A stretch of 64,000 nt of DNA, taken from positions 42,150,001 to 42,214,000 of the forward strand of contig CM060895.1 in assembly GCA_030762935.1 (NCBI GenBank). The letters are read 5' to 3'. This document shows positions 47,800 to 58,604 of this stretch, piece after piece; the stretch's first letter is position 1, and every line of letters starts with the position of its first letter. This stretch comes from Hymenopus coronatus. Its lineage: Eukaryota > Arthropoda > Insecta > Mantodea > Hymenopodidae. Made by a program: the position numbers and the translations under genes. A model generated the notes under the pieces. The model was not told where the DNA came from. It did no database searches and was given only the letters and a program-made list of their open reading frames with translations.

Positions 47800-48790
47800 T
47801 TGTGAATAAACTCTGTAATTAATATGTACTAATTCTGAGCACAGTCATTGTAAAAATAATTTAAACAGTCAAATGTAATCATACAAATTTATTTTAGTGT
47901 CATTTGACTGCAATACATTTATTTTTAAAACAAAATTTAAGAATATCTTATTATATATTATAATAAATATCAAAATTAAACAAATTTAATAATCGGTGTG
48001 ATGATAGCATATACTAATGTAATGTATGCATGCAATGTCATTGTTGTAAATGAGGAGTGCAGATGAATGCTTAAAAAAAATGTTTTCTACCAGACTTCTT
48101 CAAATACAGCCTTAATATTTCGTATGGAATTCTCGGGTCTGTAAGCCCAATTCTTGCAGCAAAGAGGAAAACATATTCACTTACAATATCGGTTTATGAA
48201 ATAAGATTATGAAATAGAAATCATTGTTCTTTATTCCAATCTGAAACTACGGCAATACAAATGGCTTTGGAAATACATTTGACAAGTATTCTGCAGATAT
48301 ATGTGCGTACATGGTTATAGGTGTTTCGTACAAAACATGTATGATTTCTATACACGAGATGTACTTACTGATCATACAAAATTATGTAATTGTTTTTGCC
48401 ATTTGCAGCGTATTTCTTTTTTAAAACTCCTGATGAAAATTCCTCAAGTATGTGCTTATCTATATATCCCATTTTCCACAAATTTCTTGGTTGATTTTAT
48501 TTGCAAACCATATCAACATTTACGGTAAACAGCAATGTGAAATAAAAAAATAACATGTTTAAGTAGAGTGCCTACATTGAGCATAATTAATTGAATGACA
48601 TACACAGCGTGTCTTAAAGACGGAGTTCTGTTTGAAACAGTGAGATTGATAAATCTGTTTTTCTTGCGCTTAAAGAAGTTTGTGTTTTAATGTTTATAAA
48701 TAAAATACTTTTACACTGGGAATAAAATCCACTTACAACGACATTCAGTCAATCACTATATCTTTCACTGACGCAAAGTCGCGATATAAA
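47800..48790. other. AT-rich stretch, nothing recognised
   Basis: No gene or repeat family seen. Confidence 0.45.
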
Positions 48791-48797
48791 AAATCAT

Positions 48798-48870
48798 TGC
48801 CGAAACCCGGGATCGAACCAGGGACCTTTAGATCTTCAGTCTAACGCTCTCCCAACTGAGCTATTTCGGC
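48798..48870 (-). tRNA. tRNA-Phe (anticodon GAA)
   Basis: 73 bases on the minus strand. Acceptor stem gccgaaa/tttcggc is perfect with discriminator A. The D arm contains 'tagctcagttgggaga' (A box). The anticodon arm 'ttaga-ctgaaga-tctaa' reads GAA. The T arm 'ccctgg-ttcgatc-ccggg' carries the B box. A T6 terminator follows at about 48789-48794 (plus-strand A-run). It matches canonical insect tRNA-Phe. It is the intact relative of the decayed copies at 57465 and 61986. Confidence 0.97.
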
Positions 48871-49234
48871 GACAGCATAATACGCCTCGCCAGAAGGCTG
48901 TTGAACCTTGTCACTGGCGAAGAGAGGTTTCTTTGTTTGCATAACAAATCGTCATTGCCTAGCGTGTTGGAAACGATTTTATTCCAGTCCTTGTTCTCGA
49001 AACAATTGCACTAAAATTATTCAGTTTCGGGAGCATTGTACCTAATTGGTATCGAACATTGTTATACAAACGTGGTTCACACTCAAAATCCCATGGGTAG
49101 CGATCGGTAACTCATCAAATTTCAAAGTATGAATTGCTGTAATACATATAATTATTTACAGTTACTGTGTGTTATCTAATTCTTTGGTGTTTTGTAAAAT
49201 TTGAATTAGAGTGAACAACACTTCCCTAGAAAAG

Positions 49235-49235
<1 letters not shown>

Positions 49236-49292
<57 letters not shown>
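49236..49292. repeat. (AAT)n microsatellite
   Basis: About 19 uninterrupted units. Confidence 0.95.
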
Positions 49293-49293
<1 letters not shown>

Positions 49294-49533
49294 GCCAAAA
49301 CGCCGAATATTTCAGAACATCGAGAAACAAAGTACTGGATGAAATTGAGCTGTAATTTTATTGCCTCAGGAACACAAAGATTTTTAAATTATACAGATTG
49401 TGCAATGCACAAGTTTAAAATCAGAAAACATGCAATAGCATTTTTTCTAAAAAAAAGTATATTTAAAATAGAAATTAATATTTATTTCCGCCACTTAATA
49501 TCTTTTTAGAACTAAGTACCTATGTTACTGTAT

Positions 49534-49539
49534 TTGTGT

Positions 49540-49588
<49 letters not shown>
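49534..49588. repeat. (GT)n microsatellite
   Basis: About 27 units with one early interruption ('gtgagtg'). Unlike the GT tracts at 26.5 and 33.3 kb it is not inside a family A copy. Confidence 0.95.
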
Positions 49589-49591
<3 letters not shown>

Positions 49592-50454
49592 AATGAAGAA
49601 ACTTCTATAACTACTGAATTCTTTTTGTAGTACGTTTTAATGTTTCCGTACCAACTTCTTTCTGGATCTTTTAGATGCCAAAGCATTCACTTTGGAGCAT
49701 TTTCGGATTTCGTGATTTTAACTTTTCTCTGGGCTTTGAAGAATCACAACCCCGTTCAGCCCTACATGTATTCATAAAATTACAATTCGCTGCAACATCA
49801 AAGGAAACAATGAAGGCCGAAATGTGAGAAGCGATTATTCAAATCGAGCAGTCTACAAAAAATAATTTCTTACATGTAGGTGCAGGTTATACAGATAAGG
49901 GGACACCTTGTGCATTTCGACCTCATAGACCCATAGTGGTTACCACCTCCAGAGAAAAGGGATGAAGTGAAGGAACCAGAGGGCTATACACCACAGAGAG
50001 ACGCAGAAGTCCCTAACAGTTTCAGGTTTGAAGACCCGTCTCAATACTGGAACTGTCTAGAGAAGATGATGAACTACCTATCGATCAATATTCCTGTAGT
50101 GTCCACGCACAGTGTGTGTATGTGTGTCGCGCGCGCTTGTTCCAGAGGGGTATTGCTCACTGCAGCCGTTGGCTTATTGTCGGACCCCTGGAGGACAGAA
50201 TGAGATGAGGGTAATTTCAAAGGGCGGCCGGCCGACATCCAGACAAGGAGAGAGCCGCTGTGTAGGGTCTAATAGTTCACAAGCAGCATTCTTCTAGACG
50301 CGGGAGTGTTAGGAACCCGTGGCTCTGTCCCGAGATCATTTGAGTACGCAGACAACCACCAGTGCCATCCCGCCGCCTAGAGCTGTATTTTCAGAGCGCA
50401 GTCACCTCCACGGAATGGTGCCTCTGTCGCAGTTCTTGTCTACACTTACAATCT

Positions 50455-50665
50455 TAAAAGAGACCGTTTGGGATGAAATGAAGGTGAAATAAAATGACAG
50501 GAAGGTCGTGAGAATGTAGAATCCTCTCCACCATTCTCCAAATGACCCGAAAAGAAAACCCGAAAAAAACATGGGTCAAAGAGGTTGACCGCTGAGAATC
50601 GATCCCACGACCTCTCGAATGCTAGTCCCAGACGAAACGCCTGAGCTACCTGGCTCTTAGTTCGC
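50455..50665 (-). mobile_element. SINE F (tRNA-headed, reversed)
   Basis: On the minus strand the head has 'gccaggtagctcaggcgttt' (A box) and 'cgtgggatcgattctcagcg' (B box). A body follows through 'tttttttcgggttttctttt' and 'attttatttcaccttcattt'. No second copy is in the window, so the family is inferred only from the tRNA-like head. Confidence 0.6.
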
Positions 50666-50699
50666 GCGGAGTACTCTAAGAACAAATATTAGCGCAATC

Positions 50700-52495
50700 T
50701 GTCTTTTACCGTCATAGTTACGAAACCTAGAGCAGTTAAAGATGAAACGGAAACACATTGAAAGGAAAATTATGAAAAAGAAGTCTTGGTAGATAAGAAA
50801 ACATTGCAGTACTCGCTACCAATCAGGGAAAACAACAAGTTTAGATTGCGCTGTCGACGTTAATCGAACCTGGACCTGATGCAAACTTCACACGATGGAG
50901 AGATATCTCCGTCGGTAAATTTTGTCATAAGCCTGTAATATACATTTTATAACCGAGTACGGAAAATTCAGTGCTATCGAGTATCAGAAGACCTAACTTA
51001 AGAATAGGCACTCAAAGGCAAAAGGGATGAAGTGGAACGGGACAGGCACTTTGCAGAATAAATGTACTTCCGGGAGATAATGTACAAAATGTCGCAAGTT
51101 TGCATCGTGTAGTCATCATAGACAGAACATTATAAATAACAAAAATCCAAATTGCACTCTTGCAAATTAAAATCACACATTAGCTGCTCCTTGTGGCTTC
51201 ATGTGACTTCTACGAATTCACGATACTATCCAGATTGACTCTATCGATAACCTGAACCTTTTTATCTGCTTCTCTATAGGGGTATAAGGTGAGTCCCTCT
51301 TCCGCTCACTCCGGTGATAATCATCCGGCTACTCAAACTATATAGCCTCCCACTTGCGATTACTGTCTAGCATGCAGGGAGCTTAGTTGTGTATTAGAGC
51401 GTGCAGTTAGTTGGGTCCCACATTAGCACCCCAGTTAGTTACACAATGATGTTGCATGTGAGGACGTGGAACGATGAAAACTCGGATTGCAGCCATCAGC
51501 AAGTCCTGACTGCCACCTCATGCTTTAAAGGTGACCACTACGTGTCTTAGCTTGCTGTAGAAAACATATGTTGTTAAAAATATAATACATAGCATTTTAT
51601 TTCTGGGTAATTCAATTGGACGCAAAACATTTGCGGTATTTATGATCTAATTTTAGTATTTCTCAATCAATAGCTAATTAAAACTAACCAATTAAAAAGG
51701 TGTGACATTGCATAACAGTTTATATGACTTGTCAGCTACCACATACGGAGAACGCTCGTGCAGCTACCTGACTAGAGGTCAACTAACCGCTGTACACTAG
51801 ATATCTACTGTGATTTCAGTAGCTGTAAATATGCTTTATTGATTAAGATATGCGTCTTGCTTAATGCGAATGATTACTGTCTACTTCGGTGGTAAATTAA
51901 ATGCAAATGCAGGTGCATATCCGAAAGTAATGTCTACATAAAGGAAAATCGGAAACAATCCACTCAACATGGTTTTACGAATGTCCAAGTACAGTGACAG
52001 AGTCAAGAGCTGTAAAAACGCGGAACATTTATCACACTCCGAGTACTATGTTTGCAGCTACCTGGTATTTCCTATCACTCTCCTGCTCTCTTCTTAAGAA
52101 CAGTCAGACAGAACTAGTGCTCTACTTTAAAATACCTTCACGCAGAAGCATCGTCTCACTTTCGCTTAGAAGATGAGTGAGTTTTGCCTGAAGAGGTTAC
52201 CCAACATTTCAGTTTTATCATCATTCATTTCTTAAATGTCAGATATTTGTATTGAAAGTGCAGTTCGTAATATCTCTTTTCTTCAGCCTAGGGGACCATT
52301 GACTTCCCTGCTCTCTGAAGACGCCACTGCTGACAGGAGATCTAAATCTTCTAATTTATGATGTCTCCTTCTTTGCCTTTTGGTGTTTTAATTTAACAAG
52401 AATTCATATTATTGGACAAATAAGGTAAAATAAATATTACATATAGCAATTCAGTGTCCCCCACAAATCTCTATATTATGCATAGAGTGATATAA
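50700..52495. other. Unassigned stretch
   Basis: A weak tRNA-arm-like piece at about 50858-50880 ('gttaatcgaacctggacc') on the minus strand. Otherwise no gene or repeat recognised. Confidence 0.4.
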
Positions 52496-52506
52496 CATGC
52501 TTATTT

Positions 52507-52585
52507 CGCAGTCCGTAGGGCTCGAACCTTCGATCCCAGAGGATCTGATTTCTAGTCAGAGCCTTAACCACTTGGCCTCGATTGC
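52507..52585 (-). pseudogene. tRNA-Ser array unit 1
   Basis: Anticodon loop preserved (AGA), but several bases are lost in the variable arm and the anticodon stem side, and the acceptor stem ends are altered. 79 bases. Confidence 0.8.
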
Positions 52586-52673
52586 TGCGTTCAATCTCGT
52601 CACAGACGTCAAAATGCACAGACGTCATTTCTCTTAGGCTTGTGCTCATGATTCTTGTTTACAAAAACACTAT

Positions 52674-52755
52674 CGAAGTCGGTGGGACTCTAACCTACGC
52701 TCCCAGGGGGTATCTGATCTCTAGTCAGACGCCTTGAACACTCGGCCACGACAGC
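52674..52755 (-). pseudogene. tRNA-Ser array unit 2
   Basis: 82 bases; the anticodon loop is changed beside AGA ('gatctctagtcag' on plus) and the T loop reads from 'gactctaacc'. D and T arms still pair in part. Confidence 0.8.
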
Positions 52756-52840
52756 TGCGTTTCATGTGCTCACAGAGTCCAAATGCATTCGAGATTTCTC
52801 TTTGGCTCAGTGCCTTGATTCTCATTTACAAAAACAATCT

Positions 52841-52921
52841 CGCAGCAGGTATGATTTGAACCTACGCTTCCAGAGAGTATCTGATTTCTTCGAGACGCCT
52901 TAAACACTCGGGCGCGACTGC
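52841..52921 (-). pseudogene. tRNA-Ser array unit 3
   Basis: Anticodon arm broken ('gatttcttcgagacg' on plus) and T arm altered. Confidence 0.8.
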
Positions 52922-53007
52922 TGAGTTTCACGCGTTCTCAGCCGTCCAAATGCAGACGCCATTTCTCTTAGGCTTGGTCCCATGATCCTCATTTACAAAA
53001 ATAGTCT

Positions 53008-53088
53008 AGCAGCCACTGGGTTCCAACCTTCGATTCCAGAGTAAATCTGATTTCCATTTAGACGCCTCAACCTCCGGTGTGTTAATGC
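53008..53088 (-). pseudogene. tRNA-Ser array unit 4
   Basis: Heavily decayed: the D-arm half has lost the A box ('cctcaacctccggtgtg' on plus). Confidence 0.75.
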
Positions 53089-53161
53089 TAGCCAGAGACG
53101 GCCAAATGAAGGCGTCATTCCATTGATTTAGTCTATTGATTTTTGTTTACCAAAATAGTCT

Positions 53162-53243
53162 CGCAGCCGGTAGGATTCGAACCTACGCTCCCAGAGGGAA
53201 TCTGATTTCTAGTCAGACGCCTTAACCACTCGGCCACGACTGC
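53162..53243 (-). tRNA. tRNA-Ser (AGA), intact unit 5 of the array
   Basis: 82 bases, differing from the gene at 40756 at only two positions. One turns an acceptor A-U-side pair into a G-U wobble; the other is in the T loop (ttcgaat, still canonical). Anticodon loop ctagaaa, long variable arm, A and B boxes and discriminator G are all preserved. A T-run ('ttttgg' on the minus strand, plus-strand aaaa near 53154) can end transcription. It is the only unit of the array with no structural lesion, so it is the likely functional member. Confidence 0.88.
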
Positions 53244-53329
53244 TCTGTTAAATGTGCTCATAGACATCCAAATGCAATGACAATTGTTCTTTAGCTTGGG
53301 CCCATGATTGTCATTTACAAAAAAGGTGT

Positions 53330-53411
53330 CGCAATCGGTAGGACTTGAACTTACGCCCCAAGAAGGAATCTGATTTCGGGTCAGACGTCTTAACCTTATG
53401 GCCACTACTTC
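53330..53411 (-). pseudogene. tRNA-Ser array unit 6, anticodon changed to CGA
   Basis: The anticodon loop reads cccgaaa instead of ctagaaa, so the anticodon itself would be CGA, another Ser codon set. However the invariant U33 is C, the D arm is damaged ('taaccttatggccac' on plus) and the T arm has mismatches. Probably dead. Confidence 0.8.
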
Positions 53412-53485
53412 CGTTTTTGATGTGCTCACACACGTCCATTTCTCTTTAGCCTGGTCCCATGAATTGTCATTTACAAAAATAGTCT

Positions 53486-53567
53486 CGCAGTTTACTGGAT
53501 ACGTACCTAAGCTCCCAGAGGGAAACTGGTTTCTAGTCAGAGGCCATAACCACTGGGCCACGAGTGC
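53486..53567 (-). pseudogene. tRNA-Ser array unit 7
   Basis: AGA loop kept, but the T arm is broken ('ttactggatacgtacctaag' on plus) and the anticodon stem reads 'actgg'. Confidence 0.8.
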
Positions 53568-53652
53568 TGTGTTTTACTTACTCGAAGATGCCCAAATGAT
53601 TGCGCGGATTCCTCTTTGCTTGGTCCCATGATTACCATTTATAAAAATAATC

Positions 53653-53720
53653 CAGCAGTGGCTGGCGTTCGAACCTAAATCTGATTTCAATTCAGACTCC
53701 TCAAACATGTGACGTGTCTG
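53653..53720 (-). pseudogene. tRNA-Ser array unit 8 (deleted)
   Basis: The variable arm and part of the T arm are missing. Only 'cgttcgaacctaaatctgat' and a changed anticodon loop remain. Confidence 0.7.
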
Positions 53721-53806
53721 GTATATTGATGATGATAACAGGTGGCCAAATAAAGGCATCATTCCCTTAGACTTGTTCTCATGACTTTTGTTTACCAAAA
53801 CAGTCT

Positions 53807-53888
53807 CGCAGTCGGTAGGATTCGAACCTACGCTCCCAGAGGGAATCTGATTTCTCATCAGACGCCTTAACCACTGGATCCCGACTGC
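53807..53888 (-). pseudogene. tRNA-Ser array unit 9 (near intact)
   Basis: 82 bases with a perfect acceptor stem and T arm, and anticodon AGA. The loop is tgagaaa, so U33 has become G, and the D arm/A box is altered ('ccactggatccc' on plus). Likely non-functional despite its good outline. Confidence 0.75.
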
Positions 53889-53976
53889 TATGTTTAATGT
53901 ACTCACAGACATCTAAATGTATGTGTCCATTTCTCTTTAGCTTGGTCCCAATGAATGTCGTTTACAAAAACAGTTT

Positions 53977-54010
53977 CGCAGTCGGTAGGACTCGAACCTA
54001 CGCTTCCAGC
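53977..54010 (-). pseudogene. tRNA-Ser array unit 10 (3' half only)
   Basis: The acceptor 3' strand and T arm are perfect, then the sequence jumps to the spacer at 'ctgtgcttcattt', removing the anticodon and D arms. Confidence 0.75.
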
Positions 54011-54096
54011 TGTGCTTCATTTAGTCAAAGCTGCCCAAATGATTGCGTCATATGTGTTTAGCTTGGTCCCATGATTCTCATTTACTAAGATAGTCT

Positions 54097-54177
54097 CGCA
54101 GTTGGCAGGACTCAAACCTAGGCTCCCAGAATGAACGTTAGTTCTAGTCAGACGCCTTAACCACTCAGACATGACGC
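54097..54177 (-). pseudogene. tRNA-Ser array unit 11
   Basis: Anticodon arm half lost ('acgttagttctagtcagacg' on plus) and A box altered ('actcagacatgac'). Confidence 0.75.
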
Positions 54178-54222
54178 CATTTTTCTTGGGCTTTCTCCCA
54201 TTATTCTCATTTACAAAAAGCA

Positions 54223-54288
54223 CACTTGCTGTACTTAGCAATCAAAGCTAGCTGCCAGAAGATATGATTTCTAGCCACGACTACTATG
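54223..54288 (-). pseudogene. tRNA-Ser array unit 12 (remnant)
   Basis: Only traces of the T arm, anticodon arm ('gatttctag') and 3' end of the D side remain, marking the array edge. Confidence 0.6.
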
Positions 54289-54289
54289 A

Positions 54290-55150
54290 ACGTGATGTTG
54301 AAGTTGAAAGTGCTTTTTATATTGTTTCATCATCTTAAGTTATACAGTACAGACACTGTATACTCTCCTAAATGATATTCACTCTTTTGCGTTTGAAGAC
54401 AAACCTTCCAAATGAAGTTAATAGAGGACGCCTGCCTTATGCTGTGTTTAATGACCTAATTGCTCGCGAATCGCGCCCGAAGATGTGCAGAAAAAGACAA
54501 AAACATAAATACGTTCAAATAAATCCGAGATTGTTCTATAATCAAGAGAATATTAATCTTATGGACAAAATCTATGACCTCATTTCACCAAGCAAGGTAA
54601 CGCGTTCAATTTCTATTCGGGAGGATTGGGTTCAATTCTCAGCGACCACTGTTCTTCCTCGCTGCTTCACTTGCATGTATCTCAAACGCAGCATTTCCGT
54701 GTGAACATCCCGTAGTTGAGATTTGTTGTAAGGTTGTACTGAACACATCTTTCCCACACACTCGAATCTATATGCGGTACACATTTTCTCATCACTTTGC
54801 ATACACTGTCACTCATAGGAGTGACATTCCGCTTTATTACGGTATATTTAAGGCGTGCACATATCAGCTCAATCGGCTCCACATATTTAAGAATACACAG
54901 TAAACACCACTTGCATCTGTGAAATTCACAAGAAAACTATTTGAATGAAATAAATGAGAGAGAAAATAGCGAAGACATTGCTACGCTGTGGTATACTCCA
55001 CGTATAGTAAACATGTATCTGTAATTTGTTATTTCTGTGCATTCATTGGCTGAAGTGACGCGCTCATTGGTGCACTGGAAAATACTGTAAAACACAAGCA
55101 AAGCGTCTGAAGAGGAGGAAAGTGCCTCTATACGTATTAAAAACATTAGA
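54290..55150. other. Unassigned stretch
   Basis: A 110-codon plus frame at 54372-54704 (basic, CRKRQKHKYVQINPR) has no recognised family. No repeat seen. Confidence 0.4.
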
Positions 55151-55157
55151 ACACAAT

Positions 55158-56150
55158 GCAAAGTATGAACAGAAAAACGTCACAAAAAGTCCAAAATATC
55201 TCATTTAAATCCCTAAATACCTTCAAAAGGGCCTGACATGACCTCAAAGTGTACGAAAATACTTGATGCAGCACTCTAAATGGCACAAAATTAGTGGGAA
55301 AGGAGCTGACCTGTCTGATGTATACCTTGAAAATTAACTCTCCTAGAGGCCTGAACACCCTCCAAATGACATGAAATGTTATTAAAAGCATTCTAAAACA
55401 TCTGTGAAAACGTTAAAATCACCATTAAATCCTCAAAAATGTATGTAAAACCACTACAAAGGCTGATAAATAATCTCGAAATGTGCTAAAATGCCATGTG
55501 AAGGTGTTACAAGCATTAGAAAATACTGCAAAATAATATAAGATATGCGCAAACATCGACTCAAAAGGCCTAGAATACCTCTTTTAGAGCCCTATATATC
55601 TCGTGAAAAAGAGTTAACATGACTGATGAATACTCCCGCAACCTGCGGTCCTAGAGTCCTAATCACCTCCCCTCCGTTTCAAATGACCTAGAATGGCATT
55701 AAAAGCAATGGAAACAGCTGTGGCAACGCTAAAATTCACCTTTAAAATCCTGAAAAATGTATGTGAAAGCACTACAATCACTGCAAAATAGACCCAAAAA
55801 GCACAAAGACTCTTGTAAAAGTGCTAAAAAGCATTAGATAACACTCAAAGTACTGTAAAATATGCGCAAAAGCGTCTGAAAGAGCCTAAAATACCAGCTT
55901 CAGAGCCCTAAATACCCGCAAAAATGCGTGAAATCAATTGGAAAGAGCAAAAATTTCCGATAAGCACCACGAAACTAGCTGACCTAGAAACCTAAACACC
56001 TTCCAAATGGTATGAAATGACATTAAAAGCATTCGAAACAGCTGAGCTAGCACTCGAAAAACCTAGTAAGGGCTTATAAATTATCTGTAAGCACTAAACA
56101 AAGCACAGCAAAACATTATAACTTAATAGCAAAATGTCTTTCAACCCCAT
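55158..56150. repeat. Satellite-like tandem repeat, period about 325 bp
   Basis: The block 'attaaaagca.t.gaaacagctg' recurs at about 55376, 55695 and 56021, spacing about 320-327. The block 'atgcgcaaa...c..ctgaaa.g' followed by 'cctaaaatacc...cagagccct' recurs near 55158, 55545 and 55860. About three units, diverged, A-rich, with no coding content. Confidence 0.75.
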
Positions 56151-56390
56151 CATACAAAAATTCGTTAAATGCACCAAAATTTTAGAAAAAAAAAACATAA
56201 AACAAAGCAAACTACCTTGAAAAGCACTATAAAGAACTGAAAAAATACTCCTAATACTCTGAACCTAAGTTCACCCTCCTTAAATTTCCTATATTTTTCT
56301 TGTATACTCATGCTAGGGTATACACCGTTCTTGTATTTCCTACCTTTCCCATGTATGCTCACTTTGTCCCTGGCCCAGCTCTGTTCTATA
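56151..56390. other. Spacer between satellite and duplicated block
   Basis: AT-rich; nothing recognised. Confidence 0.4.
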
Positions 56391-57464
56391 TTAACTACAA
56401 AGGGATAAAGTTAACTCTTCATTCCCCTATTTGCGCTTACCGAAAAATTAACCTAATTGAAAATCTACCTAAATAACAGCGCGACTAAATGGTTTTATCC
56501 GGATATAAATAAAATAAGTTTAGTTTTAGAAGTTATACAAGATTTATAGGGTTAACGCCATGCCCATGTTGCTTTATCTTCTTGTAGTCTGTAGATATTA
56601 TGACTACGCCCTGCGACCATCATCGCCGAACGTGTGTGTAAGTAATAAGTGATTGTTGGTATCCATTGTTACACGCGCGTTAGTGGTCAGCTGTGCTAGC
56701 GGAAAGTAGTTTTGACATCGCAGGCTCCGAGTTTGTTACACTATGCGAGTGGACATTTGTTCTGTCGGAATGTTCTTTGACATCAAAGCTGCGCATTGTT
56801 AATCCTGAGCGAGTTTGTGACAGTTCCAGTGGGTTTGCACTTGCAACTGTTCTAGAAGTTTCTACTGACGCGACCAACAGGTATAATGCACTGGTAATGC
56901 ATCGCGCGCAACAGTTGAGTGAGTTCCACGGGAATTCCGTAGAGAGCTATACTATCTCCGCAGGGAAGCCTAAAACAAAATTATACGACGGAATTGTTAC
57001 GAAAGAAAGTTATTTGTGAGTAGATACTGACTGTAATCAGTTTATGAAGGCACTAAACAGTTGTCGGAGAAAAAGAAAGTTTCTGTTACAATATTTATTA
57101 AGTTTCTGCTTGTAATTACTACCTACCGGTATGTATGGTGCAAACGCATTATCCTGCTGCAAACGTTTATTTTGTTCCATCATTGTTGAATGCCGGATTA
57201 ATCACTACAGTTTGGTACGCTATCGAACAAAATACTCTTTCAATAACCTACTATCTTGTACTATAGTTGTGTTTTGACTGACATTTCTGCTTTTGCGAAC
57301 GCTTTACTTCTATAAAGTTTCTTTTCCAGGCACAGGTAACAAATACTAAACACAGTTTTAAGTTATTAACTGGCTTGGAATCTCTACACTGAATTAATTA
57401 CTTATTTAATATATCCCCTTCGTGTGTAATATCTAGAGGTACATAAACGAAACAAAACATTCCA

Positions 57465-57537
57465 TGCCGAAACCCGGGATCGAAACAGGCACCTTTAGAT
57501 CTTCAGTCTAACGCTCTCCCAACTGAGATATTTCGGC
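57465..57537 (-). pseudogene. tRNA-Phe (GAA) pseudogene, block A
   Basis: 73 bases. Acceptor stem and anticodon arm match the gene at 48798. The T stem is broken (cctgt opposite ccggg), the variable loop changes to 'gtgc', and the D arm has 'tatctcag' for 'tagctcag'. Probably inactive, though the outline is good. Confidence 0.8.
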
Positions 57538-57689
57538 AACTGACAATCGTGACCTCTTACCAAGTATAATTTGATCCATGTTCTTGTAGGCCCTATTTCA
57601 AACTTAAATTGAATGTACAGGAAGATACAGTTTGGATTAGAGTGATCTGAAGAATTTATATTTGAGACTTGTGCGGAAAGCATAATTGA

Positions 57690-58198
57690 AAAAGGAAAAG
57701 TCCGTTAAATATCAAACTTGAATATTTCCCAACAATGGATACGAAGGTTATCAGAAAAATCCCGCAATCCAATCCACTTGTTACATAGAAGGGTTTTCTA
57801 ACTATTTAATTTCTAAAAAAATTGCGAACAATTTTGGTAAAAACACGATATGTTTAAGATATTTTTTCATCAAATGAAGTGCATTTCTTGCATTTTCTGG
57901 GAATGGCCTCTGAAATCCTCTTCATTCTGGTTGACTTTTGTGTAACTGAGAAATCCGCAAGAAAAGAAAAACACTCACTACCCACAAAATGGAGATCTCG
58001 TTAAAACAGATAATTTATGTTTTGTAGTTTATTTTGTAGAGTTGACCGCTTCCAAGAGAGTACTTTAATTAGGTTCAATTTTTAAACTACTTTAACTTAC
58101 TCAAACGGGAAGTCATCTTACGTTTCGTCCCTCTTTTGTTTTACTCTTGACCATGCAGAGAGAACCGAATTTGAATTTTTATATAGCGATATGTGTAA
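57690..58198 (+). mobile_element. Family A copy 18 (diverged, central part)
   Basis: Contains 'gaaaaggaaaagtccgttaa', 'gcattttctgggaatggcct' and 'ggagatctcgttaaaacaga'. It is diverged more than the 24-34 kb copies and is shared with the duplicate at 62195, so it predates the duplication. Confidence 0.65.
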
Positions 58199-58282
58199 AA
58201 AAAAAAAAAAAAATATTCCATACAAATTCACCGTAATAGTTGGTCATTTTATGAATCCTGGGTCTAAAGTACTTACAGCATT

Positions 58283-58522
58283 GTAAGTCGCCATTGGGGT
58301 TGTTATCTCAAAATAATTTGAGATCACCTTGTGGTTTACCGGGAATCATGTACGTCAGTTGAGAAATTCAATGCTATACCGGCCTGTTGCCATGGCAGAG
58401 CAACCGGCTAGAGATCGGGAGATCCGTGGTTCAAATTCCGGCTATGGCATTGAATTTTTCAGTCTACTTATCCTATCTACCTATCCAACTCCTGTCCTTC
58501 ACGCGGCTATACAAAAAAAACA
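58283..58522 (+). mobile_element. SINE E copy with tRNA-like module
   Basis: Same order as 15564-15790: 'cattggggttgttatctcaa', 'gagatcaccttgtggtttac', tRNA-like block (58389-58448, B box 'gtggttcaaattccgg'), 'gaatttttcagtct', 'ctatccaactcctgtcc', and an A8 run at 58513. It is absent from the duplicate block near 62.8 kb, so it inserted after the duplication or was lost there. Confidence 0.7.
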
Positions 58523-58604
58523 TTTATTCCATAAGAATTCTAGGGAGTTAATGACCATTAGAAACCATAAAATAACTTGAAAACTCATGACTGAAGAGCC
58601 AGTT

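Larger units (their letters stand above)
48871..50450. other. Spacer with two microsatellites
   Basis: Contains (AAT)n at 49236-49292 and (GT)n at 49534-49588. A GC-richer stretch at 49960-50440 has short frames without recognisable motifs. Confidence 0.4.
52507..54288 (-). repeat. Tandem array of twelve tRNA-Ser(AGA) units, period about 155-170 bp
   Basis: Twelve tRNA-Ser-related segments start (plus coordinate) at about 52507, 52674, 52841, 53008, 53162, 53330, 53486, 53653, 53807, 53977, 54097 and 54223. All are on the minus strand. They are separated by a shared spacer with 'gctcacagacgtccaaatg', 'catttctctttagcttggtc' and 'ccatgattctcatttacaaa'. Spacing is 154-170 bp except for the last two, about 120 bp. 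Since tRNA and spacer repeat together, the array grew by unequal exchange, not by retroposition. Most units carry anticodon or stem damage; the unit at 53162 is intact. Confidence 0.92.
56395..58198. repeat. Segmental duplication, block A
   Basis: Collinear with 60745-62720. Shared blocks include 'ctatttgcgcttaccgaaaa', 'tttatccggatataaataaa', 'taacgccatgcccatgttgc', 'gtttgtgacagttccagtgg' and 'tgtgcaactgttctagaagt'-like sequence, then a tRNA-Phe-derived segment and a family A fragment. The offset grows from about 4.35 to 4.52 kb because of indels. A 108-codon frame at 56693 is not conserved as an open frame in the other copy. Confidence 0.85.

Noticed and set aside
53133..54241. Minus-strand frames of 74-142 codons with repeated 'AEWLRRLTRNQIPSGSVGSNP'-like words
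   Set aside because: They are translations of tandem tRNA-Ser units; the protein repeat is the tRNA sequence read as codons.
52507..54288. Regularly spaced repeats resembling a CRISPR array
   Set aside because: The repeats are 80-base tRNA-Ser sequences with a shared, not unique, spacer, in a eukaryotic context.
56693..57019. 108-codon frame as a host gene
   Set aside because: The duplicate at about 61210-61560 breaks the frame, so there is no sign of coding constraint.
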